NCBI GenBank assembly: GCA_045222295.1
Contig: JBGUXP010000018.1
Span: 1-64,000, forward strand
Length of the DNA stretch: 64,000 nt
Reading direction: 5' to 3'
From: Colimorpha sp045222295
GTDB taxonomy: Bacteria; Bacteroidota; Bacteroidia; Bacteroidales; P3
The position numbers were made by a program, and so were the translations under genes. Shown piece by piece: positions 1 through 7,201 of this stretch (the first letter of the stretch is position 1; each line of letters begins with the position of its first letter). The notes under the pieces are model-generated. The model searched no databases, was not told the DNA's origin, and worked only from the letters and a program-made list of their open reading frames with translations.

Positions 1-102
1 AGGCTTGGCCCGCAGGCACCACCGTCCGCGCCACTCGTACCCGATGACCGTCCCCACCGTCCCACGGTAGGCGTCGTTGATTCCAAAACGTTGCTTTGCC
101 AT
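1..102 (-). CDS. 5' end of a hypothetical gene (possibly DUF6266-like), cut by the window edge
   Basis: Only the first 34 codons are inside the window. The product starts MAKQRFGINDAYRGTVG and continues through a Gly/Trp/Arg-rich stretch (VIGYEWRGRWCLRAKP). This N-terminus looks like the small Bacteroidetes proteins of the DUF6266 type, which open with a Gly-rich segment and a W-x-G-x-x-x-x-R pattern, but the match rests on memory of the family only. No function is known. The start ATG follows an AT-rich leader with short heptamer repeats. The rest of the gene lies to the left. Confidence 0.5.
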   Translation of the reverse strand, partial: MAKQRFGINDAYRGTVGTVIGYEWRGRWCLRAKP

Positions 103-110
103 AATTTTAA

Positions 111-131
111 AGGTTAAAGGTTATAGGTTAT
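111..131. repeat. Heptamer array, three units of AGGTTAA/AGGTTAT
   Basis: Three consecutive 7-bp units (AGGTTAA, AGGTTAT, AGGTTAT) lie in the leader of the gene at the left edge. They belong to the same loose GGTTTAA family as the arrays at 7207, 37786 and 38194. Confidence 0.6.
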
Positions 132-136
132 AGAGA

Positions 137-171
137 CCCTAGGAACCCTAAGGACTCTAGGGTTTCTAGGG
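137..171. repeat. Imperfect inverted repeat in the intergenic leader
   Basis: CCCTAGGAACCCTAA is followed after a few bases by its near-exact inverse TCTAGGGTTTCTAGGG. The pair could fold into a hairpin in the 5' leader of the minus-strand gene at the left edge. No poly-T run follows, so terminator function is unproven. Confidence 0.5.
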
Positions 172-251
172 AACCTATTATAATATAATGCCGAAAAGGC
201 GGCAAGCCCCAAAAAAATTGTTAAAAATGCATTTTTATGGCAAATAAAAGA

Positions 252-300
252 CCAACCATCCCCTACCACGGTAGGAGTTGGTTAGGAGTTGACAAGGACT
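252..300. repeat. 11-bp-period intergenic array with central palindrome (copy a)
   Basis: On the minus strand the units read CCTTGTCAACT, CCTAACCAACT and then a central palindrome CCTACCGTGGTAGG. A CTGATAAACCAG motif flanks it, as in the copies near 15.15, 27.06, 39.6 and 59.1 kb. It fills most of the gap between the kinase gene and the gene at the window edge. No other feature was seen in 172-385 apart from a small hairpin GACCCGTAAGGGTC. Confidence 0.65.
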
Positions 301-385
301 TAGTAACTGGTTTATCAGCAGTTTAAACGTCTTTATATTTAGACCCGTAAGGGTCAAATTTGTTAAGGACGAATAAAAAATCTGG

Positions 386-1297
386 TTAGATATGAATACA
401 GGCGCTAATAGTCTCTCTTGTCAACTCTGTTGCCTCTTTGTTGGGCAGATTCCTGAGGTGATAGAAGGGTATCTCGGTGGCGAGCTGGCCCATCAGGGGG
501 GTGAGCAACGCCATAGCGGCATCGTCCCACATAGGCATCATCACCTGGTTGAGTAGCACGACCATCGCCTCCTGTTTCGTGAGGCGGCGGATGCTGTTCT
601 CGGGGGCTTGCTCTAAGGAGATGAGTGCACGAATGGGCACCTGCTTCTGTTGCCTGATACCGTCCTTACCGTCCCACGGCATGCCGAAGCCTATCCATTG
701 GCCATCGATGCGGCGAAGACCCGGGCGGTCGCCGATGATGAAGTCGGCACCCTGATGCTCCACCCACAGCTTGGCCTGCGTGGATTTACCCATGCCCGAG
801 GGACCGAGGAACACCACGCCGTAGCCGTCTTTCTCTACCAGCGCAGCATGCAGAGGCATCCCGTCGCGCATCGTCATACCTGCCTCACAGGCGGCACGGA
901 TGGCAGAGGACATCGGGAAGCCTGGCGTCACCCATCTTTGGATTCTTTCTGCATAATAAGGTTTTCGTAAGATGTATAGCGTCATCTCGCTATAGTCTCT
1001 GGCGCAGGTCAGCACATACTTGCCATGAATCTTATAGATTTCCTCATCCATCTGCGAGACGAAGGACCATGAATCCTGCGTGTCGTGGATGTCGAACCGC
1101 TCCGTTGTGCAGACGACGGGATAATTTGTAGCTTCTGCTATTTTACGCTCAAGTAGCGCCTCGTCGCCCAGATGCAGGGTAAAGGTATGGGTAGCAGGCA
1201 TCGCCTTGCTGAAGTCGGCAAGGTATTCCATATAATCACCGTTGCTGATTTCATCATCTACCAGCAGGCGATAGTTGGCAAAGTAGTATTCGTGCAT
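386..1297 (-). CDS. HprK-like (HPr kinase/PEPCK fold) protein of a RiPP-type locus
   Basis: A 303-residue protein with a Walker A loop, GPSGMGKST, at about residues 165-173, and FIIGDRPGL shortly after it in the position of the second acidic motif. This is the core of the HPr-kinase/PEP-carboxykinase superfamily. The N-terminal ~150 residues are a separate domain common to kinases of peptide-modification loci; the true HPr-Ser46 kinase is not indicated. It is the last gene of a tight minus-strand operon, three bases after the peptidase gene. The nearest characterised relatives in context are the HprK-like kinases of lasso-peptide clusters, which phosphorylate the peptide; whether this one does is inference. 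The substrate could also be a small molecule or nucleotide. Confidence 0.75.
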   Translation of the reverse strand: MHEYYFANYRLLVDDEISNGDYMEYLADFSKAMPATHTFTLHLGDEALLERKIAEATNYPVVCTTERFDIHDTQDSWSFVSQMDEEIYKIHGKYVLTCARDYSEMTLYILRKPYYAERIQRWVTPGFPMSSAIRAACEAGMTMRDGMPLHAALVEKDGYGVVFLGPSGMGKSTQAKLWVEHQGADFIIGDRPGLRRIDGQWIGFGMPWDGKDGIRQQKQVPIRALISLEQAPENSIRRLTKQEAMVVLLNQVMMPMWDDAAMALLTPLMGQLATEIPFYHLRNLPNKEATELTRETISACIHI

Positions 1298-1300
1298 GGG

Positions 1301-1750
1301 CTAAATATAATGTATGTTATTCGTCCGACGATAGATGGCCAGCAGGTATCGCCTTGCGGGACGGACATACCACCAGACTTTTGCTGCCCACCTTCGCCAA
1401 CTGCTGTATAAATCGTGCGTCCTACCCTTGACATCGACGACATGCGTGGCCAATGCCTTCACGTCGCTGAGCATACACATTTCCGTGCCTTTCAGGTTGC
1501 CGTCGCCCATCAGCGTGACGCGCTCACCGTCGATGCAGATGATGCGGTGTAACACATAGCGGCGACCTTCGACCCATGCCACCACGACGTCACCGACTTT
1601 AGGATGAGCCGGTTTCTGCAAGATGACACAGTCACGCCAACCCACAACGAAAGGGAGCATGCTATGCCCATTCACGGGCAAAGTCACCCTTTCATCGTTT
1701 TCAGTTCGCCGTATGGCTTCCGCTACGATTTCGTAGTAGTTGCTCAGCAT
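1301..1750 (-). CDS. S24/S26-family (signal-peptidase-like) protease
   Basis: A 149-residue protein with the S26 box NGHSMLPF (Ser at residue 30), then GDVVVAW and YVLHRI (His at 68) and a GDGN box (Asp at 83). Ser followed by His in place of the general-base Lys is the SipW/archaeal signal-peptidase arrangement. The C-terminus has a Trp-rich, basic, possibly membrane-associated segment (about residues 115-140). In PqqD/HprK-type peptide loci such a protease is the natural candidate for leader removal, which is inferred here from position only. Its start overlaps the stop of the PqqD-like gene by one base, so translation is probably coupled. Confidence 0.75.
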   Translation of the reverse strand: MLSNYYEIVAEAIRRTENDERVTLPVNGHSMLPFVVGWRDCVILQKPAHPKVGDVVVAWVEGRRYVLHRIICIDGERVTLMGDGNLKGTEMCMLSDVKALATHVVDVKGRTHDLYSSWRRWAAKVWWYVRPARRYLLAIYRRTNNIHYI

Positions 1751-2013
1751 CAGTCCACCACGCCTGCCTCCCGCAGCGAGTCGATGGTCTTCTGCACGTC
1801 GGCGAGGGCCGTCTCTGGCGTCACGTCATACGCCGCCACCAGGGCAGAAACCGTCTCCTCGACGGTCTTGCCAGCTTGCAGCTGCTCGTAGATCAGCGCA
1901 GCGGTATCATTGAGATTCAGTGCGCCGCCAAAGTCCTTGACGTTCGCCCCCGTTGGCAGCACGACATTCAGACCGCACACCTTGCGGAGCAAAAAGTCTT
2001 TGTTCAATTCCAT
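1750..2013 (-). CDS. PqqD-like peptide chaperone (RiPP recognition element)
   Basis: An 87-residue protein typical of the PqqD family: N-terminal beta-rich half (FLLRKVCGLNVVLPTG), the LNLNDTAALIYEQL segment that marks the family, then the helical region with EETVSALVAAYDV and a final acidic helix ending SLREAGVVD. Such proteins form a winged-helix fold that binds the leader peptide and presents it to a modifying enzyme. It begins 7 bases after the candidate precursor gene and overlaps the peptidase gene by one base, which supports one transcript and one pathway. It is too short to contain any catalytic domain. Confidence 0.85.
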   Translation of the reverse strand: MELNKDFLLRKVCGLNVVLPTGANVKDFGGALNLNDTAALIYEQLQAGKTVEETVSALVAAYDVTPETALADVQKTIDSLREAGVVD

Positions 2014-2020
2014 TTAGTTT

Positions 2021-2146
2021 TTAGACTGGTTCTGCGGTCCATCCATGAGGGCCAAATTCACAACTCGATCCAGCAATTCTGGTCTTAAAGTCGAACTCTA
2101 CCTTCTGAACGGTAGGCTTCTCGTAAGTCATTTTTACTTTTTCCAT
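2021..2146 (-). CDS. Candidate RiPP precursor peptide, 41 residues
   Basis: A small open reading frame between the radical SAM gene and the PqqD-like gene. The peptide starts MEKVKMTYEKPTVQKVEFDF, a leader-like stretch rich in charged residues with the Y-x-x-P-x-V-x-x-V-x-F pattern seen in many short Bacteroidales and Firmicutes peptides beside PqqD genes. The C-terminal part, KTRIAGSSCEFGPHGWTAEPV, is small-residue rich with a single Cys, one His and one Trp, and would be the core. ATG at 2146 follows an A/T-rich leader; the stop is 7 bases before the PqqD-like start. Identification as a precursor rests on size, composition and position; no modification can be predicted. Confidence 0.7.
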   Translation of the reverse strand: MEKVKMTYEKPTVQKVEFDFKTRIAGSSCEFGPHGWTAEPV

Positions 2147-2191
2147 AATTTTTTTTTGTTTAAATAGTTATACAATATGACCTTCCGGTCG

Positions 2192-3277
2192 TTAATTACT
2201 TTTTTCTGTCTCTTGAGTGGCTTTGTATTGTGCCTTCACATAGTTGCAAAAATCGGGATCGCACTGGTGCTTGGCTGCCACCTTCTGATGCGCCATCGGG
2301 CAGTAATGGCACTTGTCGTTCAACTCGCAACTGTGGCATGCCTTTGGAATCTCGTAGTTCTTCACTGCTTCGTTTACCTCGCTCCAGGCCTGACGGAAGC
2401 CGTCACGCAGCGGATGGGCACAGACCACATCGCGGGGAAAACTTAAGCAGGGCAGCAAGACACCGTCCCAGTTGACGGCAAAGCCCGAGCGCCCGGCGCT
2501 GCAATACAGCCCCTTATCCGACAACACAGGGCGGTTCCTCCGCTTCATAAAGAACTCATGGTCGGCAGGGTCATACAGCGGGGGTAACATCTCCTTCGCT
2601 TTTTCCTTGATACTCATGTCCTCTTCAAGGGTGATGTCGAAGTCGGCCTTCTGCCTGCCCGTGTTGTCGTGAGCCTCAATCAGGCTGCCATTCACCATCA
2701 CGCTGACGCCAAACGACCCTGCCAGCGCCATCACTCGCTCCGTCCAGGGCGACATATAACTGCTGGGGGTCACCATGATTTGAATCGTCAGCCCTGCCTC
2801 GACGGCAAGCCGGATATTCCTGACCACCTGCTCATAGGCATCCACGCCCGTCACCGCCACATACGACTCGCTGTCACAGCCATAGAGGGAGATGTCGAGC
2901 TTATAAGGTGGGAACTGCTGGAACCGTTTGATAGCCTCCTCGTTCAGCAGGATGCCGTTGGTCTTCACGCGGGTAACGATGCCGTGGTTAATCAGATACA
3001 TATAAATATCCCAGAAAGCGGGGTGCGTCATGGCCTCGCCGCCCGTCAGCAGCGCCTCCATCATGCCCGCGTCGATGGCCTGCTGGATGAGCGATATCCA
3101 TTGCTCGCCCGACAGCATCCGATGCTTCACCGACGGGTCCTGCAGATGCACATAGCACATCTTGCAGTCGAGGTTGCACAGCGGTGTCAACTCAAAACTG
3201 CCACTGTAGGGGACATCCGCCTCGCGCGTCTTCTCCTGTATCATCGCCAGGAACTCTCTATAGGGTAACTTGTCCAT
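2192..3277 (-). CDS. Radical SAM/SPASM peptide-modifying enzyme
   Basis: About 361 residues. The radical SAM cluster motif CNLDCKMCY is at residues 34-41, followed by the GGEAMTHP glycine-rich SAM-binding strand. The C-terminal SPASM region contains YCSAGRSG, LPCLSF, ACHSCELNDKCHYCPMAH and a final CDPDFCNYV, enough cysteines for two auxiliary iron-sulfur clusters. SPASM enzymes typically crosslink or otherwise modify peptides; the adjacent precursor and PqqD-like genes point the same way. The start chosen is MDKLPYREF; an upstream in-frame ATG at 3343 would add 22 residues with no family resemblance. A consensus promoter at 3461-3491 lies upstream. The product chemistry is unknown. Confidence 0.85.
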   Translation of the reverse strand: MDKLPYREFLAMIQEKTREADVPYSGSFELTPLCNLDCKMCYVHLQDPSVKHRMLSGEQWISLIQQAIDAGMMEALLTGGEAMTHPAFWDIYMYLINHGIVTRVKTNGILLNEEAIKRFQQFPPYKLDISLYGCDSESYVAVTGVDAYEQVVRNIRLAVEAGLTIQIMVTPSSYMSPWTERVMALAGSFGVSVMVNGSLIEAHDNTGRQKADFDITLEEDMSIKEKAKEMLPPLYDPADHEFFMKRRNRPVLSDKGLYCSAGRSGFAVNWDGVLLPCLSFPRDVVCAHPLRDGFRQAWSEVNEAVKNYEIPKACHSCELNDKCHYCPMAHQKVAAKHQCDPDFCNYVKAQYKATQETEKSN

Positions 3278-3460
3278 TCGGCTAGCGTTTTGAATACATT
3301 TCGACAAAACAAGGGTACAGTAATTCCTTATAGGAACCTGCACCCTTAGATAGTTGCAAGTGCTTGTATGAATTATTTACCCCCCCGTAGAGAGATAACA
3401 CCATAAAATACACGACGTTATATACATCACGCTTACCATGTAGGATAAACTTTTACACTG

Positions 3461-3491
3461 CAAATTTACAAAGAAAAAATGAATCTGCAAA
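3461..3491 (-). promoter_or_regulatory. Consensus Bacteroidetes promoter for the RiPP-type operon
   Basis: TTTG, exactly 19 bases, then TAAATTTG on the minus strand. Expected transcription start is near 3454, leaving a leader of about 175 bases before the radical SAM gene. No other open reading frame is seen in 3344-3564. Confidence 0.75.
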
Positions 3492-3564
3492 TAATATTTT
3501 TCAATGACAGAAAGAAGGCGCAATTCTCTCGCGATGTCACTGGCATCACTCTTCAAGCGAAGAT

Positions 3565-4479
3565 TTACTTCCTGTAGTGGGGATGGTAGGCCTCGATGGT
3601 GTTGCGGAGGGTGTCGCGCGTGAGGTGGGTGTAGATTTCTGTGGTGGAGATGCTTTCGTGACCCAGCATCTCCTGGACAGCACGGAGGTCGGCACCGTTC
3701 TCCACCAATTCGGTGGCGAAACTATGACGCAGCGAGTGGGGGCTTACATGCTTGTTCAATCCCGCATTGTCCACAGCCTGCTGGAGGAACATGAAGACAT
3801 AGTTGCGCGACAGGTGCGTGCCCAACCGGTTGATAAAGACAAACTTCTCCTCGCCAGGCTTGATGTTGGCATGGGAGCGCACGTTGTGGATGTACATCAA
3901 TAACATGTCGAGAGCATGGGGATTGATGGGAACCCAGCGCTCCTTGTTACCCTTGCCAAAGACATGCAACATCTGTTCTTCAACGTAAATATTGGAGAGT
4001 TTGAGGTTGACTAGTTCCGACACGCGGAGACCACAGCCGTAGAGCACCTCGACGATGACATTGTTGCGGAACTGGTCGGGGAGGCTCTTGTCGAAAGTCG
4101 CCTGAATCCTGGTAATATCCTCGTCGGTAAGCACATCGGGAAGATGCTGTGGACGCACGGGGAGGTCGAGAATGTCGGCGGGACTGTCCTTGATGGCATC
4201 CTCGACAACAAGCATGTGGAAGAACATGCGCCAGCCTGCAATCATGCGGCGCTGCGAATTGGGGGCGATACCCGTCTCGTTGATTTGCTTCAAGAGAAGT
4301 TGCAGGTGATCGAGTGTAACTTCCTCGGGAGCCACACCTTGCTCCTGCATGAAACGCGAGAGATGGGCTATATCGCGGAGGTAGGCCTGGATGCTGTTGT
4401 CGGCCAGTCCTTTCTCCAGCTTCAGGTAGGTTTCAAAGTCACGCACCTCGCGCCGCCATATCTGCTCAACGTTTGCCAT
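3565..4479 (-). CDS. xerD: Tyrosine recombinase XerD
   Basis: A 304-residue phage-integrase-family recombinase of normal XerD length. The N-terminal SAM-like DNA-binding domain (FETYLKLEKGLADNSIQAY) is followed by the catalytic domain with Arg in YGCGLRVSEL, Lys in GKGNKERWVPI, HSLRHSFATE, GHESISTTEIY (His and nucleophilic Tyr) and a C-terminal IEAYHPHYRK tail. The role is resolution of chromosome dimers at dif together with XerC. ATG at 4479 was chosen; a TTG 15 bases earlier is possible. The start overlaps the 3' end of mtgA by 14 bases, so the two are co-transcribed. XerC versus XerD cannot be separated with full certainty from sequence alone. Confidence 0.88.
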   Translation of the reverse strand: MANVEQIWRREVRDFETYLKLEKGLADNSIQAYLRDIAHLSRFMQEQGVAPEEVTLDHLQLLLKQINETGIAPNSQRRMIAGWRMFFHMLVVEDAIKDSPADILDLPVRPQHLPDVLTDEDITRIQATFDKSLPDQFRNNVIVEVLYGCGLRVSELVNLKLSNIYVEEQMLHVFGKGNKERWVPINPHALDMLLMYIHNVRSHANIKPGEEKFVFINRLGTHLSRNYVFMFLQQAVDNAGLNKHVSPHSLRHSFATELVENGADLRAVQEMLGHESISTTEIYTHLTRDTLRNTIEAYHPHYRK

Positions 4480-5314
4480 AATACCACTTGACAAAGTCCC
4501 AGAGCGATTCCTGGTCTTCGTATTTCTTTTGTTTCTTGGGGTCAGGTTCGTCGATATTCACCTTGCCCCACCCGAAGCGACTCCTAACGTCGCCTGTGCG
4601 GCGACGGAAATAGGGCGACTGGTGGGAGGGATTGCGCTTGAGGGGTGACGGCAGGGTAACCGCCAACTGCGCCGCCTCGGTGCGCGAGAGGGTCTTGGCG
4701 GAGTGGCCGAAATAGTGCTGCGAAGCGGCTTCGGCGCCATAGATGCCGTCGCCGAACTCAATGATATTCAGATAGACCTCCATGATGCGCTTCTTGCTCC
4801 AGACAGCCTCTATCATCATCGTGTAATAGGCCTCGACGGCCTTGCGGAGCATGTTGCGCGTATGGGGCAGGAAGGCATTCTTGGCCGTCTGCTGGCTGAT
4901 GGTGCTGCCGCCACGGAAACGCTTGCCTTTCTTGTTTTCCCCAAAGGCTATCTTCATCTGCTTGACATCGAAGCCATGGTGGTACATGAAGAGGCCGTCC
5001 TCGGAATAGACCACGGCGGTGATGAGGTTGGGCGAAATGTCGTCGATGGAGACATAGTCGCGCTCAAAATTCACAGCACGATCCTCGTCAGACAGCTGCT
5101 GGAAGAAACGCTGCACCATCAAGGGGGTCAGCGGCGGGTTGAGAAAGGTGCCCAGTAACACCTGCAGGACTGAGAAGAGCCAGAGTCCGACAATGGTCAT
5201 CCATGCCACACGCCCCACACGTCGCCCCCACCCTATCTTTCTCCAGGGACGCAGGCGGAGCCAGCGGCATTTCTCCTTGGAGGAATGATTATTATGAGAT
5301 TCTTCGTTTTCCAT
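4466..5314 (-). CDS. mtgA: Monofunctional peptidoglycan glycosyltransferase MtgA
   Basis: A 282-residue GT51 protein with one N-terminal membrane segment (VAWMTIVGLWLFSVLQVLL, about residues 40-60). Catalytic motifs are AVVYSEDGLFMYHHGFD (the Glu general base, with Asp where many enzymes have another residue after it), FRGGSTISQQTAKN, KRIMEVYLNIIEFGDGIYG and GAEAASQHYF. It polymerises lipid II glycan strands in the periplasm. There is no transpeptidase domain, as expected for MtgA. ATG at 5314 was chosen because the only earlier candidate, a TTG, overlaps the -7 promoter box. Confidence 0.88.
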   Translation of the reverse strand: MENEESHNNHSSKEKCRWLRLRPWRKIGWGRRVGRVAWMTIVGLWLFSVLQVLLGTFLNPPLTPLMVQRFFQQLSDEDRAVNFERDYVSIDDISPNLITAVVYSEDGLFMYHHGFDVKQMKIAFGENKKGKRFRGGSTISQQTAKNAFLPHTRNMLRKAVEAYYTMMIEAVWSKKRIMEVYLNIIEFGDGIYGAEAASQHYFGHSAKTLSRTEAAQLAVTLPSPLKRNPSHQSPYFRRRTGDVRSRFGWGKVNIDEPDPKKQKKYEDQESLWDFVKWYYGKR

Positions 5315-5324
5315 TTTCGAGGTG

Positions 5325-5355
5325 CAAAAATACAAATAAAAGAAAATACTTTAAA
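5325..5355 (-). promoter_or_regulatory. Promoter for mtgA-xerD (one mismatch in -33)
   Basis: TTTA, 19 bases, TATTTTTG on the minus strand. The -7 box ends only 10 bases before the mtgA ATG, so the mRNA leader must be very short. Confidence 0.5.
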
Positions 5356-5361
5356 ATATTT

Positions 5362-5392
5362 TTTGTCAATATATAAATATTCTATATCTTTG
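5362..5392 (+). promoter_or_regulatory. Consensus promoter for gapA
   Basis: TTTG, 19 bases, TATCTTTG. Predicted start of transcription is near 5399, giving a leader of about 47 bases that is A/T-rich, typical of highly expressed Bacteroidetes genes. Confidence 0.75.
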
Positions 5393-5445
5393 TAGTTCCG
5401 AAAAAGAAAATTTTATTTTATTAAACCATTAAAAAACAAGATACT

Positions 5446-6453
5446 ATGGCAAAAGTTGCTATTAACGGCTTCGGCCGAATCGGAAGAATGTCCTTCCGCG
5501 CCATGCTCGCCCATCCCGAGCTGGAAATCGTCGCTATCAACGACCTGACCAGTGCTGACACCCTGGCCTACCTCTTCAAATATGACTCCGTGCACGAGAA
5601 CTTCGACGGTGAAGTGCGCGCCGAGGGCGACTGCCTCGTGGTGAACGGCAAGAAGGTGAAAATCTATGCCGAGCGTGACCCACAGAACCTGCCTTGGGGC
5701 GAACTGGGTGTTGACATCGTGGTCGAGTCGACCGGTCTGTTCAAGAAACGCGAGCAGATGATGAAGCACATCAACGCCGGTGCCAAGAAGGTCATCCTCA
5801 CCGTCCCCGCCGGTAAGGCCGACGACGTCGACGCCACCGTCGTGATGGGTGTCAACGACAACGTGCTGACCAAAGAGATGCAGCTCGTCTCCAACGCCAG
5901 CTGCACCACCAACTGCCTGGCTCCCGTTGCCAAGGTCCTGAACGACAAGTTCGGTATCAAGCGCGGCTTGATGAACACCGTCCACAGCTACACCAACGAC
6001 CAGAAGATCCTCGACCAGCCGCACAGCGACCTCCGTCGTGCCCGTGCCGCCGCCGTCAGCATCATCCCCACCTCCTCCGGCGCCGCCAAGGCTGTGGGTC
6101 TGGTAATCCCCGAACTGATGGGCAAGCTCGATGGCTTCGCCATGCGCGTCCCCACTCCCGACGGTTCTGTCGTTGACCTGACCGCCGAGCTCGAGAAGAA
6201 CGTCACCAAGGAGGAAATCAACGCCGCCGTCAAGGAAGCCGCCAACGGCCCCATGAAGGGTGTCCTCCAGTATGTCGACGAACCCATCGTCAGCATCGAC
6301 ATCATCGACAACACCCACAGCAGCATTTTCGACAGCCTGCTGACCCAGGTTATGGACGGCAACTTCGTGAAGATCGTCAGCTGGTACGACAACGAGAAGG
6401 GTTACAGCACCCGCGTTGGCGACCTGGCTGCCAAACTCGCCAAGCTGCTCTAA
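5446..6453 (+). CDS. gapA: Type I glyceraldehyde-3-phosphate dehydrogenase
   Basis: A 335-residue glycolytic enzyme oxidising glyceraldehyde 3-phosphate with NAD and phosphate. The Rossmann motif GFGRIGR is at residues 8-14, the catalytic Cys is in SNASCTTNCLAP near residue 150, and the catalytic His is in HSYTNDQ. The C-terminal WYDNEKGYSTR is intact. Codon use is strongly biased to a few C-ending codons, fitting high expression. The fabG-like gene follows after one base and probably reads from the same promoter. Confidence 0.97.
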   Translation: MAKVAINGFGRIGRMSFRAMLAHPELEIVAINDLTSADTLAYLFKYDSVHENFDGEVRAEGDCLVVNGKKVKIYAERDPQNLPWGELGVDIVVESTGLFKKREQMMKHINAGAKKVILTVPAGKADDVDATVVMGVNDNVLTKEMQLVSNASCTTNCLAPVAKVLNDKFGIKRGLMNTVHSYTNDQKILDQPHSDLRRARAAAVSIIPTSSGAAKAVGLVIPELMGKLDGFAMRVPTPDGSVVDLTAELEKNVTKEEINAAVKEAANGPMKGVLQYVDEPIVSIDIIDNTHSSIFDSLLTQVMDGNFVKIVSWYDNEKGYSTRVGDLAAKLAKLL

Positions 6454-6454
6454 T

Positions 6455-7201
6455 ATGATCTTAGAAAATAAGACCGCAATCGTGACCGGTGCCACTCGTG
6501 GCATCGGTCACGCTATTGCTATAAGGTTCGCCAAAGAGGGCTGCAACGTGGCCTTCTGCGGCCGCGAGCGCGGCGACAAGATGGTCGCCGTGGAAAATGA
6601 GTTGCTCGCCCTAGGCGTGAAAGCCAAGGGCTACGCCGCCAATGTAGCTGACTACCAGTCGGCTCAGGACTTCGTGAAGGCCGTGCTCGCCGACTTCGGC
6701 AAGGTCGACATCCTCGTCAACAACGCCGGCATCACCGACGACAGCGCCGTGAAGCGCATGACTGAGGAGCAGTTCGACCGCGTGGTGGGCACCAACCTCA
6801 AGTCCGTCTTCTGCATGACCAAGGCTATCCAGCCCTCCATGTGGAAACAGGGACACGGCTCCATCGTCAACATCGGTTCGGTGGTGGGTATCGCCGGCAA
6901 CTACAACCAGGCCAACTATGCCGCCTCCAAAGCCGGTATCATTGGCTTCAGCAAGAGCTGCGCCAAGGAATTCGCCGCACGCAACATCCGCGTCAACGTC
7001 CTCTGCCCCGGATTTATCGAGACCGAGATGACCGCCGACATCCCCAAGGAACTGATGGACACCTGGACCAGCCGCATCCCCATGAAGCGCGCCGGCACCC
7101 CCGACGAGGTGGCGCAGTGCTGCGTCTTCCTCGCCAGCGATATGTCGAGCTACATCACCAGCGTCGTGCTGCCCATGTGTGGAGGAATGGAAGATGCGTA
7201 A
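6455..7201 (+). CDS. fabG: Short-chain dehydrogenase, 3-oxoacyl-ACP reductase (FabG) type
   Basis: A 248-residue classical SDR: TGATRGIGHAIA cofactor loop at about residues 12-20, NNAGIT, the catalytic Ser in NIGSVVG, YAASKAG with Tyr and Lys, and the FIETEMTADIP C-terminal motif of FabG. The predicted role is NADPH-dependent reduction of 3-oxoacyl-ACP in fatty-acid synthesis. The start MILENKTAIVTG lies one base after the gapA stop. The C-terminal residues (PMCGGMEDA) differ from the usual DGG ending, so a related SDR activity is possible. Confidence 0.85.
   Translation: MILENKTAIVTGATRGIGHAIAIRFAKEGCNVAFCGRERGDKMVAVENELLALGVKAKGYAANVADYQSAQDFVKAVLADFGKVDILVNNAGITDDSAVKRMTEEQFDRVVGTNLKSVFCMTKAIQPSMWKQGHGSIVNIGSVVGIAGNYNQANYAASKAGIIGFSKSCAKEFAARNIRVNVLCPGFIETEMTADIPKELMDTWTSRIPMKRAGTPDEVAQCCVFLASDMSSYITSVVLPMCGGMEDA

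Noticed and set aside
5413..6504. Long antisense frame over gapA
   Set aside because: Caused by the strong C-ending codon bias of gapA; the product is low-complexity and unlike any known protein.
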